Source: Warburgia ugandensis
Lineage: Eukaryota > Streptophyta > Magnoliopsida > Canellales > Canellaceae
Length of the DNA stretch: 64,000 nucleotides
Assembly: GCA_035236585.1 (NCBI GenBank)
Contig: CP141132.1
Coordinates: 50,533,880-50,597,879, forward strand
Reading direction: 5' to 3'
Shown here: in pieces, positions 51,462 through 62,303 of the stretch
Layout of the letters: every line of letters starts with the position of its first letter
Numbering within the stretch: position 1 is the stretch's first letter
The notes under the pieces: generated by a model
The model's database searches: none
Told to the model about the DNA's origin: nothing
The model's input: only the letters and a program-made list of their open reading frames with translations
Program-made: the position numbers and the translations under genes

Positions 51462-53543
51462 CCCCATCTCCCCCCTCTTCAAAATCACATTTTTTCCAGT
51501 CGTTTGAGACTAGGGTTTCCGACAAAATAGGAAACCCCTCTCCTCTCCATTTTTCGGCAACGGCCAGGCCAAAGCCAGGCTGGCCATGCCGTTCCCGTCT
51601 CCCCATTTCCCCTCTCTTCTCTTTTTCGATCTGGGCATTGGGGTTTTCCCCCCTTCATACGAGTTTTCCAGAAATCCAGATTTTTGGCAGACATGGAGGA
51701 AAATACACCACCGGCAATAGGCTTCCCTAGACCACCCAGGTGAGCCCCCACCCCTTCCTATTTAGTTTGCTTTCTTCCCTGTCCAAATCCACGCAGGATC
51801 TGGGTGTTTTCCGGCTAAGAGATGCTATGGAAACCGGAGAAGACGGGTTTCCTCTGAAACCCGTCCAAAACCAGTTGTCACGAATGCACCCCATGACGCA
51901 CACGAGTAACGCTTCCCCTGGGGCCAGCATCGCCAGCACGCAAGCGTGCAGTAGGCTTTTGACTCGTCCAGGATGCGGAGGGTGTCCTGGGCACCAAGAC
52001 GTAGCCTGCCTGCGTCGCAGAAACATTCCCAGCACATTGACTGGGACGCGTGCTGTAGCGCGCTACTTGGGCATGCATGTACGACAATGCGTACACTGTC
52101 CCAGGTGCGGCCTTCAGGTGCGCGTGCGACATGGGGCACGGGTCCTGGCTTAACCAAGGTGCACAGGGTGCCCTGGGAGCTGAGACGCGCCATGCTACAA
52201 GGTGCATCCGTGCAATGATGCGCGTCATAGAGCATCACTTGAGCAGCCATGTGCACGTGCAAAATGCGGTCCCTAACATGGCCTTTGGGCGCGCACGTAC
52301 GTAAGGTGGTCACAGTTCAACCAGGATACACGAGTGTCCTGGGAACTAGGGCACGCAGACCTAATGAGACTTTAAAGAGGATAAATTACAGAGTCTAACT
52401 ATTGGAAAGTAGATCCACACCATAGGATCTAGCCTGACAAATGAATTAGGCAAGGACCATTGACCCTAAATGGCAAATCTAGCAGTCCAATGTCTAAATA
52501 GATTGAAATTAATAAGGACTCCTAACCATTCATACCTAGGAGTTTATAAATGAGGCCCAGGGACGGGTTGAGTGCTAAAGGACGCGACTCCAAGAGACTT
52601 TAAGGTAGGTGCTCTTTTGCTACTAGACTTTTTAAAAGAGCCATAATTGTTTTAAGTATATGACTTGTTTAGCATGACTTAATTCAGCATACGTATGATA
52701 AATGCTTTATGCATAGATATGTTTTGCAAATAATTGCATATACATTATGCATAGATATGTTTTGCAAACAATTGCATACATTGTATGATTTGTGAAGCAT
52801 TGAGTTTTTGAAAGATTGCATGTCCTTGAGGGTTACCAAAAGACGTTGGAGTGCCCAAAAGACGCTGGGTAGGCAGTTGTGAGGGCCAGGCAGTTGTGAG
52901 GGACCCAAAGAGGACAGGTTTTGAAAAAGAGGTTTTTGCTTGTTTGATCTGATATGATTTGGGTTCATAAGCTCGTGGGCGCTATGCCGAGAGGTTTGGG
53001 TTGGCCTCCAACCTTTACCACTATTAGGTGGATGTACCACGCCCAAAAAGTGCAACGTCCCTACGTCAACTACATGTGGTACAGGGGGCTACCACTGGTG
53101 TCACGGCACTGGGTCGACGTGTCATATGCCCCGTTGAGGCTATGACCGAGTGTCCTCAGGTACCCAGGGACCACACGGCGGCGAGGTTGTGGGCATAGTT
53201 GGACCCTATGGTTTTGTGGACTTACTTGCATTATATATGGCATGATATGAGGTTGGTCGACCATACCATACCAGATATCCATGAGTTGGATTCAGTTGAG
53301 CATCTTATGCATATCATTATGTTTATGATATATGATATTTTCGACTTGGATTATGCTATTCTTTAAGTCGTCAGTATTTCAATTCGACAGTGGTTTTTAA
53401 TATCGATATTGAACGTGATTGTTCGAACATGCACATGTTTTTAAGAGCATATGATTTTAAACATAGCATGCATTGCAAAACTAGTAGTGATAGACTCCTA
53501 CTGAGTATAGTATATACTCACCCTATCCTTAACATGTTTCAAG

Positions 53544-53626
53544 ATAGTTCCACTCAATAAAAGAAGACGTCTCAGGAGATATTAGTGCTACGAGCAAGTG
53601 AATAAACAGAGGAGACAACTATACAC
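53544..53626 (+). ncRNA. Putative non-coding mini-exon in LTR
   Basis: Lies between a branch-site-like CCTTAAC plus acceptor AG and a strong donor (GTGAGTAAAC here, GTAAGTAAAC in other copies). Equivalent segments: 35012-35085 (LTR H), 59922-60004 (B 3' LTR), 60473-60535 (LTR G) and 1609-1690 on the minus strand (A). Lengths are 63-83 nt with no conserved reading frame. This is an inference from conserved signals, not evidence of transcription. Confidence 0.4.
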
Positions 53627-53917
53627 GTGAGTAAACTCTTTATCCTTTGGACATGTATTTGTATTTCTTTACGCTGTGTCTTGTGTTGGATAGACCTGGG
53701 GAAAAACATTTATGATTTCTGAAGTTTTTCAAAAAACTATTTTGATTTGTTATGAAAGCAAATGACACTCGGGGTTTTTCAAAATGAGTTTGAAACCAAA
53801 GATTTTCCGCTGCGTTGCATGGTTTTTGTAAAATGGTTTTTCAAATAGGGATGCATCCCACCTTAGGAATTAGATATTGCATTTAAAAATGCATGGGAAA
53901 ACCCGGGTCGTCACAGT

Positions 53918-53929
53918 TGGTATCAGAGC
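53918..53929 (+). promoter_or_regulatory. Primer-binding site of element B
   Basis: TGGTATCAGAGC, the exact plant initiator tRNA-Met site, two bases after the LTR end. Confidence 0.95.
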
Positions 53930-56900
53930 TCAGGTTTTATCCTTTCGCAGCCAGTCCAACATGTCCAAGGGTCATAGACAGTAGAGAAAATCAAGAAGAA
54001 GTAGGATAAATAGGAGTAGTAGAGATGACTACTTCTATTTGAGGATTACAATATTAATGCACAAGGCAGTTCACCATGAATAAATAGGTGAAACCCAACT
54101 TGGTTTAACAAATAATTAGGCAGAGGATAGTGCAACCCTTATCCAAAATCTAGTCTAAGACGACTTAAGGATTAAGGATTATTGTGTGGTGCAAATATAA
54201 AAACTCATATATGGACCATATTATGTAATGATGAATGAGGATGTTAGTGGACCTGTTAGTAGATAGATCTGACCTGCAATAAAGTAATCTCATCAAAGGT
54301 GAGAACATTGAAAAACCTAGATAGCTATCTTACCATCATAAAGAATATCAGAATATGAGCACACTATCACAAGGGATATGATATGAGTATGATAAGGGAT
54401 GTAAAAGACAGACTTTGAGAAGATTTTGATGATAATCTAAGAGGGATGAGAATGCAAGATAATATTAGGAAATAACTGTGACTCGTACTAGATCACAAAG
54501 GTATGGATCCTGAAGGACTTAGCTCGATTTTTGATAACTTCATTGGAGTCTTATGAAGAGTAAAGTGCTATCGAATAATAACTACCAGAGTATCATGAAG
54601 CAAATCAGAAGATGTATACAAGTGACATATTATGTGATTAAGAGAAACATAACACGAATATGATAGGGAAATGAATTTGACCGAGTTATCAAAAGATTTT
54701 AATGATAATACTAAGGATGATAATAGATCAGTCCTAACATGAACTTGTAAGAGAAGTATAGAATGATCAAAACATCAATGCCATTATTAAGACATTGTAT
54801 AAATTTTATTGAGGCTATAGGCAATCAAGTATTTCGATGATATTAGAAAACTTCAACATTTTATGGAAGTATTAAGTTTCTCTTAACTACCGCGTAGATC
54901 AAATATATGCAACCACTCAAATGAAAGCATTGATCTAGGTAGACAAAAATTGAGGATTTTGAAGAAAGGAGACAAAGAGATAGAGATGTAACTATAAGTA
55001 TTCGATGAATATTGAATGTTCAAAAGAAGGAGATCATGACTTTATGAAGATACATACAAATCTTTCATCGAGTGGGAAGATAAACCAATCAACTTCAAAG
55101 GAATGATGATAGTTGAGTTGGTGATGATTTTATTATAAACGAGTATAATAAAGCATATGGGGCTTAAGAATTTGAGTAGAGTATCGAATTTCAGGAGATT
55201 ATGTGACAAGAAATTTTCGAAGAGGAATGGTGACCAACTAGAAATTAAATTCTACAATGGTTTGATGTCTATATTGCAATTAGATTCTTATCGGATCCAG
55301 TAGCTTATGAGGAATGCCAATGGATATAAACCATAAAAAGGAAAATTTGGTGATATCTCACCTTGTCAATAAAGTATATTGAAAAAGGAATTAAGCAGGG
55401 ACAGTAACTTGTCTATTTAGCAATAGGGTGCCATCAAGGATCAAATTGAGGCCTTACTATCATAGATTGGGAAACCAAAAATCTTAAGACCATTATTTAG
55501 CCATTACCTTTAGAGTACTGTTGACTAAATAAAGGTATCACACCCTAATTAATCAAATATGTTAGTAGTCGAAGTTATATACTCAGAGAGATGTTATAAG
55601 TCTTTAGACTTGAGTTTTCCTTGAAAGAAGTACTTGTTAGACTAAGTCATTTGAGGGTATGAGGTCAATTGATTAGGCCAGGCCACATCATGAGTTGATT
55701 AGGCCACATCATAAAGGAGCTATGAGTACGATGAGGACAGTAGCAACTAAGATAGGAGCAAAAATAAGAAGTGATCTAAACCAATGTGAAAGATTTTCCA
55801 AACCTGAATAGATACCATGACAAACCATAGAAATCACTGTGGGTCTGAAAGATGTTGCTAACTTGGATTGAAAAGAAAGGTAGATAAGTACCGATCACTT
55901 TAGAGACCCTTGAGCTTATGACAAAGATATATCTGGAAAGAGATCAATAGGTAATCAAATAAAGTCTTTCTAGATGTCTACGAAAATGTTCCACGCTTAC
56001 CTGAGTGTTTTTCAAAATTTGATGATTTAATAGCTTCAGCATAACTTGATAAAGTAGTTATTGAACAAGAACTGCTATTATAAGCTAAGTATGAGAAAGC
56101 ACTTGAAGGATAAAATTTGAGGAATTGAGAAAATCACTACTTATGAGGATACCTCCTAACAATACAGACTCCATGATTAACAATAAAGCCTTGATAATTG
56201 ATTGCACGATATATTGACATAGGGATGGAAGGAGAAAAGGTGAGATGGCTAGCACACTATAAGGAGAAGATTTAATGTTACATTGCCTTTTAGATAAATA
56301 GTGACTTGTTATGAGCATATACCAAGTACAAAAAATCAATTGAAGGAATTTCCTAAGGACTAACCCTACTGGATTGAGTATAGGACTTTTGGACTGAAAG
56401 GTTACGAAGAACACCATCACGCAAAGAAAGGACAAAGACGATGATGACAAAGGATTCAACCATGACCTAGTAAGGGTACTTGGTTATGAATAAGAGACTT
56501 TTTGCTTTGCTTGGAACATTATTGTGAAAATCCTAATGACAAATTGATGTGAATAGTGAGATGAGGCCTCTGGACGAGAACATTTGACGCATGATGATGA
56601 ATCGACCATTAACATTTGACATGAGTTTGGATAAAATCTTCATGGAGAAAAGCGTTTAATGAATTCAATAATTATGAAACTGGATATAGAGTTAGGACAT
56701 TTTACTTTCAGTATATGATAAGGTCCTCAATGGAAGATGATACTAATTCGCTTTCATGATTTTATTTTGAATGTAACTTTGATCGAGGAATCAAGTCACG
56801 TATGGAAAATGACAGACAGTTGAAATGTGAAGTTAATCAAGGGTTTGGCTATAGAGCACATGATACCATGTCAGTTACTGAAGTATCTTGGGGACAAATA

Positions 56901-57414
56901 TAAAAGATAAGAAGCAAAGTTAGACACAATAGAAAGAAGGTAACTTTTTTTGGACTCTTACTAATGACATATAACCAACCATTAGAAGGAGATATAGATG
57001 ATGAAGAGATCACCAGATGAATGACAAGAAGAAAAAGGGATTATCCTATGATATTCAAAAGGAAATAGGAGAAATAAGATAATATGATCTTGAAAGAAGT
57101 ATGGAGTAATTTATACATAAATGAAGAAGCATGATCCTACGAGGAGACTATCCTATACATGATGAGAAAAGTATAGGCATCTAAGGATTTCGAGATAGAT
57201 GAGTAACAGTTAGAAACCAGTATTGTTAAACTGGCACGTATAGGAGTATGCATCAAAGTACGCAGCAAAAGCGGCCCTTATAGGTAAGGCCATGTAGAAG
57301 GAACAATAAAAATAATAAATTGAGGTTGAGCCTAGATTTGATTCCTAAAGAGGGAATGCATTCACCAAGAAGTTATCTAAGAGACAAAATACCTTGAAGA
57401 TGATAATTTATGGA

Positions 57415-57449
57415 ATTTCGAGGACGAAATTCATTTAAGGGGGTAATAA
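57415..57449 (+). promoter_or_regulatory. Polypurine tract region of element B
   Basis: 'gaatttcgaggacgaaattc' followed by 'atttaagggggta' and then the LTR start. This is the typical Del/Tekay-style sequence before a 3' LTR. It primes plus-strand synthesis and suggests the autonomous partner belongs to that lineage. Confidence 0.85.
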
Positions 57450-60299
57450 TGTAATGCCCAAGCAATTTACGCTATTTTTAACAAAAATTGAAAATTCTAT
57501 GGGAAATGAACTGTGTTGAATGTTTGATTTTATTTAAAATATTAAATGAAAGAATTTGTGAGGAAACTTGGTACCATTAGATTCTACTCGAAAAATGGAA
57601 TCCAACGCCTCAAAATCACCCAAAACGGACTTCGTATGAAGAAGTTACGGCCGTTTAAAGATCAAGGGCAGTTCTGTAATTTAAATAGAAAAAGTTTAAA
57701 ACGAAAAAGGACGAAAAACGCAGGGGCCATTTTGATAACGGCACCCCCTGTCGTCTTCCACCTCCAGACTTCTCCAGAAAACCCTATTTCATGATTTCTC
57801 CAGAAAACACCAGGGAAATGGCGGCACCACCATTGAGGGGCACCGCCTTCTTTCCCCTATAAATACCCCATCTCCCCCCTCTTCAAAATCACATTTTTTC
57901 CAGTCGTTTGAGACTAGGGTTTCAGACAAAATAGGAAACCCGTCTCCTCTACATTTTTCGGCAACGGCCAGGCCAAAGCCACGCCGGCCATGCCGTTCCC
58001 GTCTCCCCATTTCCCCTCTCTTCTCTTTTTCGATCTGGGCATTGGGGTTTTTCCCCCTTCATACGAGTTTTCCAGAAATCCAGATTTTCGGCAGACATGG
58101 AGGAAAATGCACCACCGGCAATAGGCTTCCCCAGACCACCCAGGTGAGCCCCCACCCCTTCCTATTTAGTTTGCTTTCTTCCCTGCCCAGATCCACGCAG
58201 GATCTAGGTGTTTTCCATCTAAGAGATGCTATGGAAACCGGAGAAGACGGGTTTCCTCTGAAACCCGTCCAAAACCAGTTGTCATGGATGCACCCCATGA
58301 CGCACACGAGTAACGCTTCCCCTGGGGCCAGCATCGCGCGCACGCAAGCGTGCAGTAGGCTTTTGACTCATCCAGGATGCGGAGGGTGTCCTGGGCACCA
58401 AGACGCAACCTGCCTGCATCGCAGACACATTCCCAGCACATTGACTGGGACGTGTGCTGTAGCGCGCTACTTGGGCATGCATGTACGACAATGCGTAGAC
58501 TGTCCCAGGTGCGGCCTTCAGGTGCGCGTGCGACATGGGGAACGGGTCCTGGCTTGACCAGGGTGCACAGGGTGCCTTGGGAGCTGAGACGCGCCATGCT
58601 ACAAGGTGCATCCGTGCGATGATGCGCGTCATAGAGCGTCACTTGAGCAGGCATGTGCGCGTGCAAAATGCGGTCCCTAACATGGATACACGAGTGTCCT
58701 GGGAACTGGGGCACGCGGACCTAATGAGACTTTAAAGAGGATAAATTACAGAGTCTAACTATTGGAAAGTAGATCCACACCACAGGATCTAGCCTAACAA
58801 ATGAATTAGGCAAGGACCATTGACCCTAAATGGCAGATCTAGCAGTCCAATGTCTAAATAGATTGAAATTAATAAGGACTCCTTCTACCCATTCATACCT
58901 AGGAGTTTATAAATGAGGCCCAAGGATGGGTTGAGTGCTAAAGGACGCGACTCCAAGAGACTTTGAGGTAGGTGCTCTTTCGCTACTAGACTTTTTAAAA
59001 GAGCCATGATTGTTTTGAGAATGCATGTTTTAAGTATATGACTTGTTTAGCATGACTTAATTCAGCATACGTATGATAAATGCTTTATGCATAGATATGT
59101 TTTGCAAATAATTGCATATACATTATGCATAGATATGTTTTGCAAACAATTGCATACATTGTATGATTTGTGAAGCATTGAGTTTTTGAAAGATTGCATG
59201 TCCTTGAGGGTTACCAAAAGACGTTGGAGTGCCCAAAAGACGCTAGGTAGGCAGTTGTGAGGGCCAGGCAGTTGTGAGGGACCCAAAGAGGACAGGTTTT
59301 GAAAAAGAGGTTTTTGCTTGTTTGATCTGATATGATTTGGGTTCATAAGCTCGTGGGCGCTATGCCGAGAGGTTTGGGTTGGCCTCCAGCCTTTACCACT
59401 ATTAGGTGGATGTACCACGCCCAAAAAGTGCAACGTCCCTACGTCAACTACATGTGGTACAGGGGGCTACCACTGGTGTCACGGCACTAGGTCGACGTGT
59501 CATATGCCCCGTTGAGGCTATGACCGAGTGTCCTCAGGTACCCAGGGACCACACGGTGGCGAGGTCGTGGGCATAGTTGGACCCTATGGTTTTGTGGACT
59601 TACTTGCATTATATATGGCATGATATGAGGTTGGTCGACCATACCATACCAGATATCCATGAGTTGGATTCAGTTGAGCATCTTATGCATATCATTATAT
59701 TTATGATATATGATACTTTCGACTTGGATTATGCTATTCTTTAAGTCGTTAGTATTTCAATTCGACAATGGTTTTTAATATAGATATTGAACGTGATTGT
59801 TCGAACATGCACATGTTTTTAAGAGCATATGATTTTAAACATAGCATGCATTGCAAAACTAGTAGTGATAGACTCCTACTGAGTATAGTATATACTCACC
59901 CTATCCTTAACATTTTTCAAGATAGTTCCACTCACAAATAGAAGACGTCTCAGGAGATATTAGTGCTACGAGTAAGTGAATAAACAAAGGAGACAACTAT
60001 ACATGTGAGTAAACTCTTTACCCTTTGGACATGTATTTGTATTTATTTACAATTGGGCTGTGTGCTGTGACTAGATAGACCTGGGGAAAAACATTTATGA
60101 TTTTTGAAGTTTTTCAAAAAACTACTTTGATTGTTGTGAAAGCAAATGACACTCGGGGGTTTTCAAAATGAGGTTAAAACTAAAGATTTTTCACTACATT
60201 GCATGGTTTTTGTAAAATGGTTTTTCAAATAGGGATGCATCCCGCCTTAGGAATTAGATATTGCATTTAAAAATGCATGGGAAAACCCGGGTTGTCACA
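57450..60299 (+). repeat. 3' LTR of element B
   Basis: 2850 bp, matching the 5' LTR except for point changes and a few indels. The largest is loss of about 45 bp after 'ctaacatgg' (58684), present as 52276-52323 in the 5' copy. It keeps TATA (57858), donor (58144), acceptor (59921) and GTGAGTAAAC donor (60005). Confidence 0.95.
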
Positions 60300-60800
60300 T
60301 CAGTATTCCAATTCGACAATGGTTTTTAATCTCGATATTGAACTTGAGTGTTCAAACATGCACATGTTTTGAAAGAGCATATGATTTTAAACTTGGCATG
60401 CATTGTAAAACTAGTAGTGATGGACTCCTACTGAGTATAGTATATACTCACCCAATCCTCAACATTTTTCAGACACAAAGTAAACACGTAAGGACAGAGT
60501 ACGCCTGTGACAAAAGACACACAGATTAAGTGCAAGTAAGTAAACCCCTACCTTATCTTTCAGTGTTACTTAATTGTAGTTACTCTCTATAGCTGAGGCT
60601 GTGACTAACACTTTCTTGGGAATAGAGTCAATTTAAAACTATGCCATGGTTAGATAATTTGAAAATGTGTTTTGACACTTGGGGTTTTATACAAAAGATT
60701 GTTTTCCAAAACAAAAATATTTTCATGCATTTCATATTTATAAAACAAGAGATCTTGCCTATTTATCAAATTTGCATCATATAAAACCCAGGTTGTCACA
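60300..60800 (+). mobile_element. Solo LTR G, part 2
   Basis: Continues LTR G after element B: 60300-60304 is the target duplication, followed by 'attccaattcgacaatgg', acceptor TTTTTCAG at 60472, donor GTAAGTAAACC at 60536 and the LTR end 'ggttgtcaca' at 60800. Confidence 0.85.
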
Positions 60801-61630
60801 TTTAAACTACACAATCAAGGCTATTTTGGGGTATCATATTAATAAATTTCCCAATGTGATATATTATGCTAGCAGGACACTCAATGATGCCCAACTCAAT
60901 TATTCCACTACAAAAAATGAATTGTTGATAGTTCTTTTTTCACTAAATATGTTTAGATCTTACTTGCTAAGACCTAAGGTCATTATCTATTTGAACCATG
61001 CAGCTTTGCAAAACCTTCTTTATAAGAAGGATGCAAAACATAGGCTAATTGAATGGATACTATTGCTACAGGAGTTTGATTTAGAAATTTGGGATAAAAA
61101 AGGATTCGAAAATGTTGTAGTGGACCATTTATCTAGGTTAGTTGTGAAGTTTACTAGTGATAATGTGCCTATAATAGAAACTTTTCTAGTTGAACAATTC
61201 TTACACATTTCTCAATTATCATGGTACTTAGATGTAGTCAATTATCTTGTCACTGGTCAAATGCATAATCATTGGACAAAACAAGATAGAAAAAGAATCA
61301 TTGCCAAGGTCAAATACTTTACATGGGACGATCCGTATTAGTTCAAGTGTTGTCCTGATCCATTAGGAAATGTAGACCAGATAATGAATATTATAAAAAT
61401 AATTTCATTTTGTCATGACCATGCATGTGGAGGCCATTTCAGTTCTACAAAGACAATTATAATGATTTTGCAGTATGATTTTTATTAACCCACCATTTTA
61501 AGGGATTCATATAATTACTGTATAGCATGTGCTGGATGTCAACAGTTAGGGAGCATAGGAAAAAGAGATATGATGCCTATAAACCTCATTTTGATCATAG
61601 ATCCTTTCATCCTAATAGAAGACCTAACTA
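60801..61630 (+). pseudogene. Athila-type RNase H and integrase zinc-finger relic (pol part 2)
   Basis: The open stretch to 61341 continues the F pol: '[20 protein letters not shown]' (RNase H), '[15 protein letters not shown]' and '[16 protein letters not shown]', then 'VVVDHLSRL' at the RNase H end. After a stop at 61341, 61400-61570 holds the integrase zinc-binding module, with H at 'CHDH' and 'GGHF' and C at 'YCIAC' and 'AGCQQ'. The integrase core (D-D-35-E) is not found; the sequence decays after 'MMPIN'. The apparent start at 60679 lies inside the inserted LTR and is not real. Confidence 0.85.
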
Positions 61631-62289
61631 GATCTTAGGAAAAGTATGGCTTGGATATGGTATAAATGAATACGGAGTTCGGTAGAGTGTAACATTCTTA
61701 GTAGTTGATATCTTTTCATGAGACAATTATCATTATTCTTTCTAAGTTATCTTTCTTTTGTATGGAATATGTGAGATTTTTGGATTTGGTGAACAATATT
61801 CTACTCACATATTAATGAGAGATTACATCTTTCTGAGTGACTTCTTTCTTATTGACAAGTAAATCATGTGAGAATTAGAGTTAAAGCGTACATTTGAACA
61901 ATAATTTAGGTTATATTTGACTTGAAAACTATAATTATATATCAACTATAGCACACATCACCTTTCAAAGTTTAATGAAATAATGAGAATCTTTAGCATA
62001 AGGGTAGAATTTTGAACCTTTTTATTCATCTTTATTAGAAGGCTAAAGTTAGGATGAGCTGAATAAGAGAGAATTTACTCAGATGAATAAAGGACTTTCA
62101 CCAAAATAATTTTGAGAATTTTGTGGGTTTATTCATTGCAAACCCTCACAAGGCCTAATTCATCTACCAGGAAGAACCTAGTGGTTCAAGAACTACAAAT
62201 ACAATTGTGAGCACCAACAAAAGTGGTATTTTGTATCTTTGTTTTGAAAAATGATTTTTCACATGTTTTGTCTGGAACTAGAAAAATGC
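61631..62289 (+). other. Decayed 3' region of element F
   Basis: No recognisable domain. It corresponds to the place of the integrase core and any downstream frame, which are lost. Confidence 0.5.
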
Positions 62290-62303
62290 TGGTTGGGGGG
62301 GTA
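62290..62303 (+). promoter_or_regulatory. Polypurine tract of element F
   Basis: 'tggttggggggg' followed by 'ta' directly before the LTR start TGATAAG, as in Athila/Tat-type elements. Confidence 0.8.

Larger units (their letters stand above)
51045..53915 (+). repeat. 5' LTR of element B
   Basis: 2871 bp. Order of signals: shared U3 block (51170-51280), TATA 51454, donor CAG/GTGAGC at 51740, GC-rich modules near 51963, 52150 and 52314, donor AAG/GTAGGTG at 52605, palindrome 53502-53520, branch-like CCTTAAC and acceptor at 53543, mini-exon 53544-53626, donor GTGAGTAAAC at 53627. Open frames within are shadows. Confidence 0.95.
53916..57449 (+). other. Non-coding internal domain of element B
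   Basis: 3534 bp with dense stops in all sense frames. I searched by eye for zinc knuckle, protease D-S/T-G, RT (PYRMAP, Y/F-x-D-D), RNase H and integrase HHCC motifs and found none. It is collinear with element A's interior. The longest frame, 56085-56459, is antisense and begins like the antisense frame in A (about 35 similar residues, 'SSLSFLC' and 'FVTFQSKS'). Confidence 0.8.
51045..60299 (+). mobile_element. Element B: complete young LARD-like element
   Basis: 9255 bp: 5' LTR 51045-53915, primer site 53918, internal domain to 57449, purine tract 57434-57446, 3' LTR 57450-60299. Ends are TGTAATG...GTCACA. Flanks 'tcaat' (51040-51044) and 'tcagt' (60300-60304) are a 5-bp duplication with one change, and the pre-insertion site is the 'aagtcgtcagtatt' sequence found intact in the LTRs. 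The LTRs are near-identical; 52684-53055 and 59062-59433 encode the same 123-residue conceptual shadow. The interior encodes no recognisable protein, so mobility must have depended on proteins from elsewhere. It is nested in solo LTR G, itself inside Athila-like F. Confidence 0.93.

Noticed and set aside
51740-52313. Overlapping 116-171 residue frames in the B LTRs
   Set aside because: They occur on both strands of CpG-rich leader, where stops are scarce. No codon pattern or homology suggests a gene. The same applies to 58042-58714.
52684-53055. Identical 123-residue frames at 52684-53055 and 59062-59433
   Set aside because: Antisense shadows, identical because the two LTRs of one recent element are nearly identical.
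60679-60800. Start of the 220-codon frame at 60679
   Set aside because: The first roughly 40 codons are inside inserted LTR G; only 60801 onward is pol sequence.
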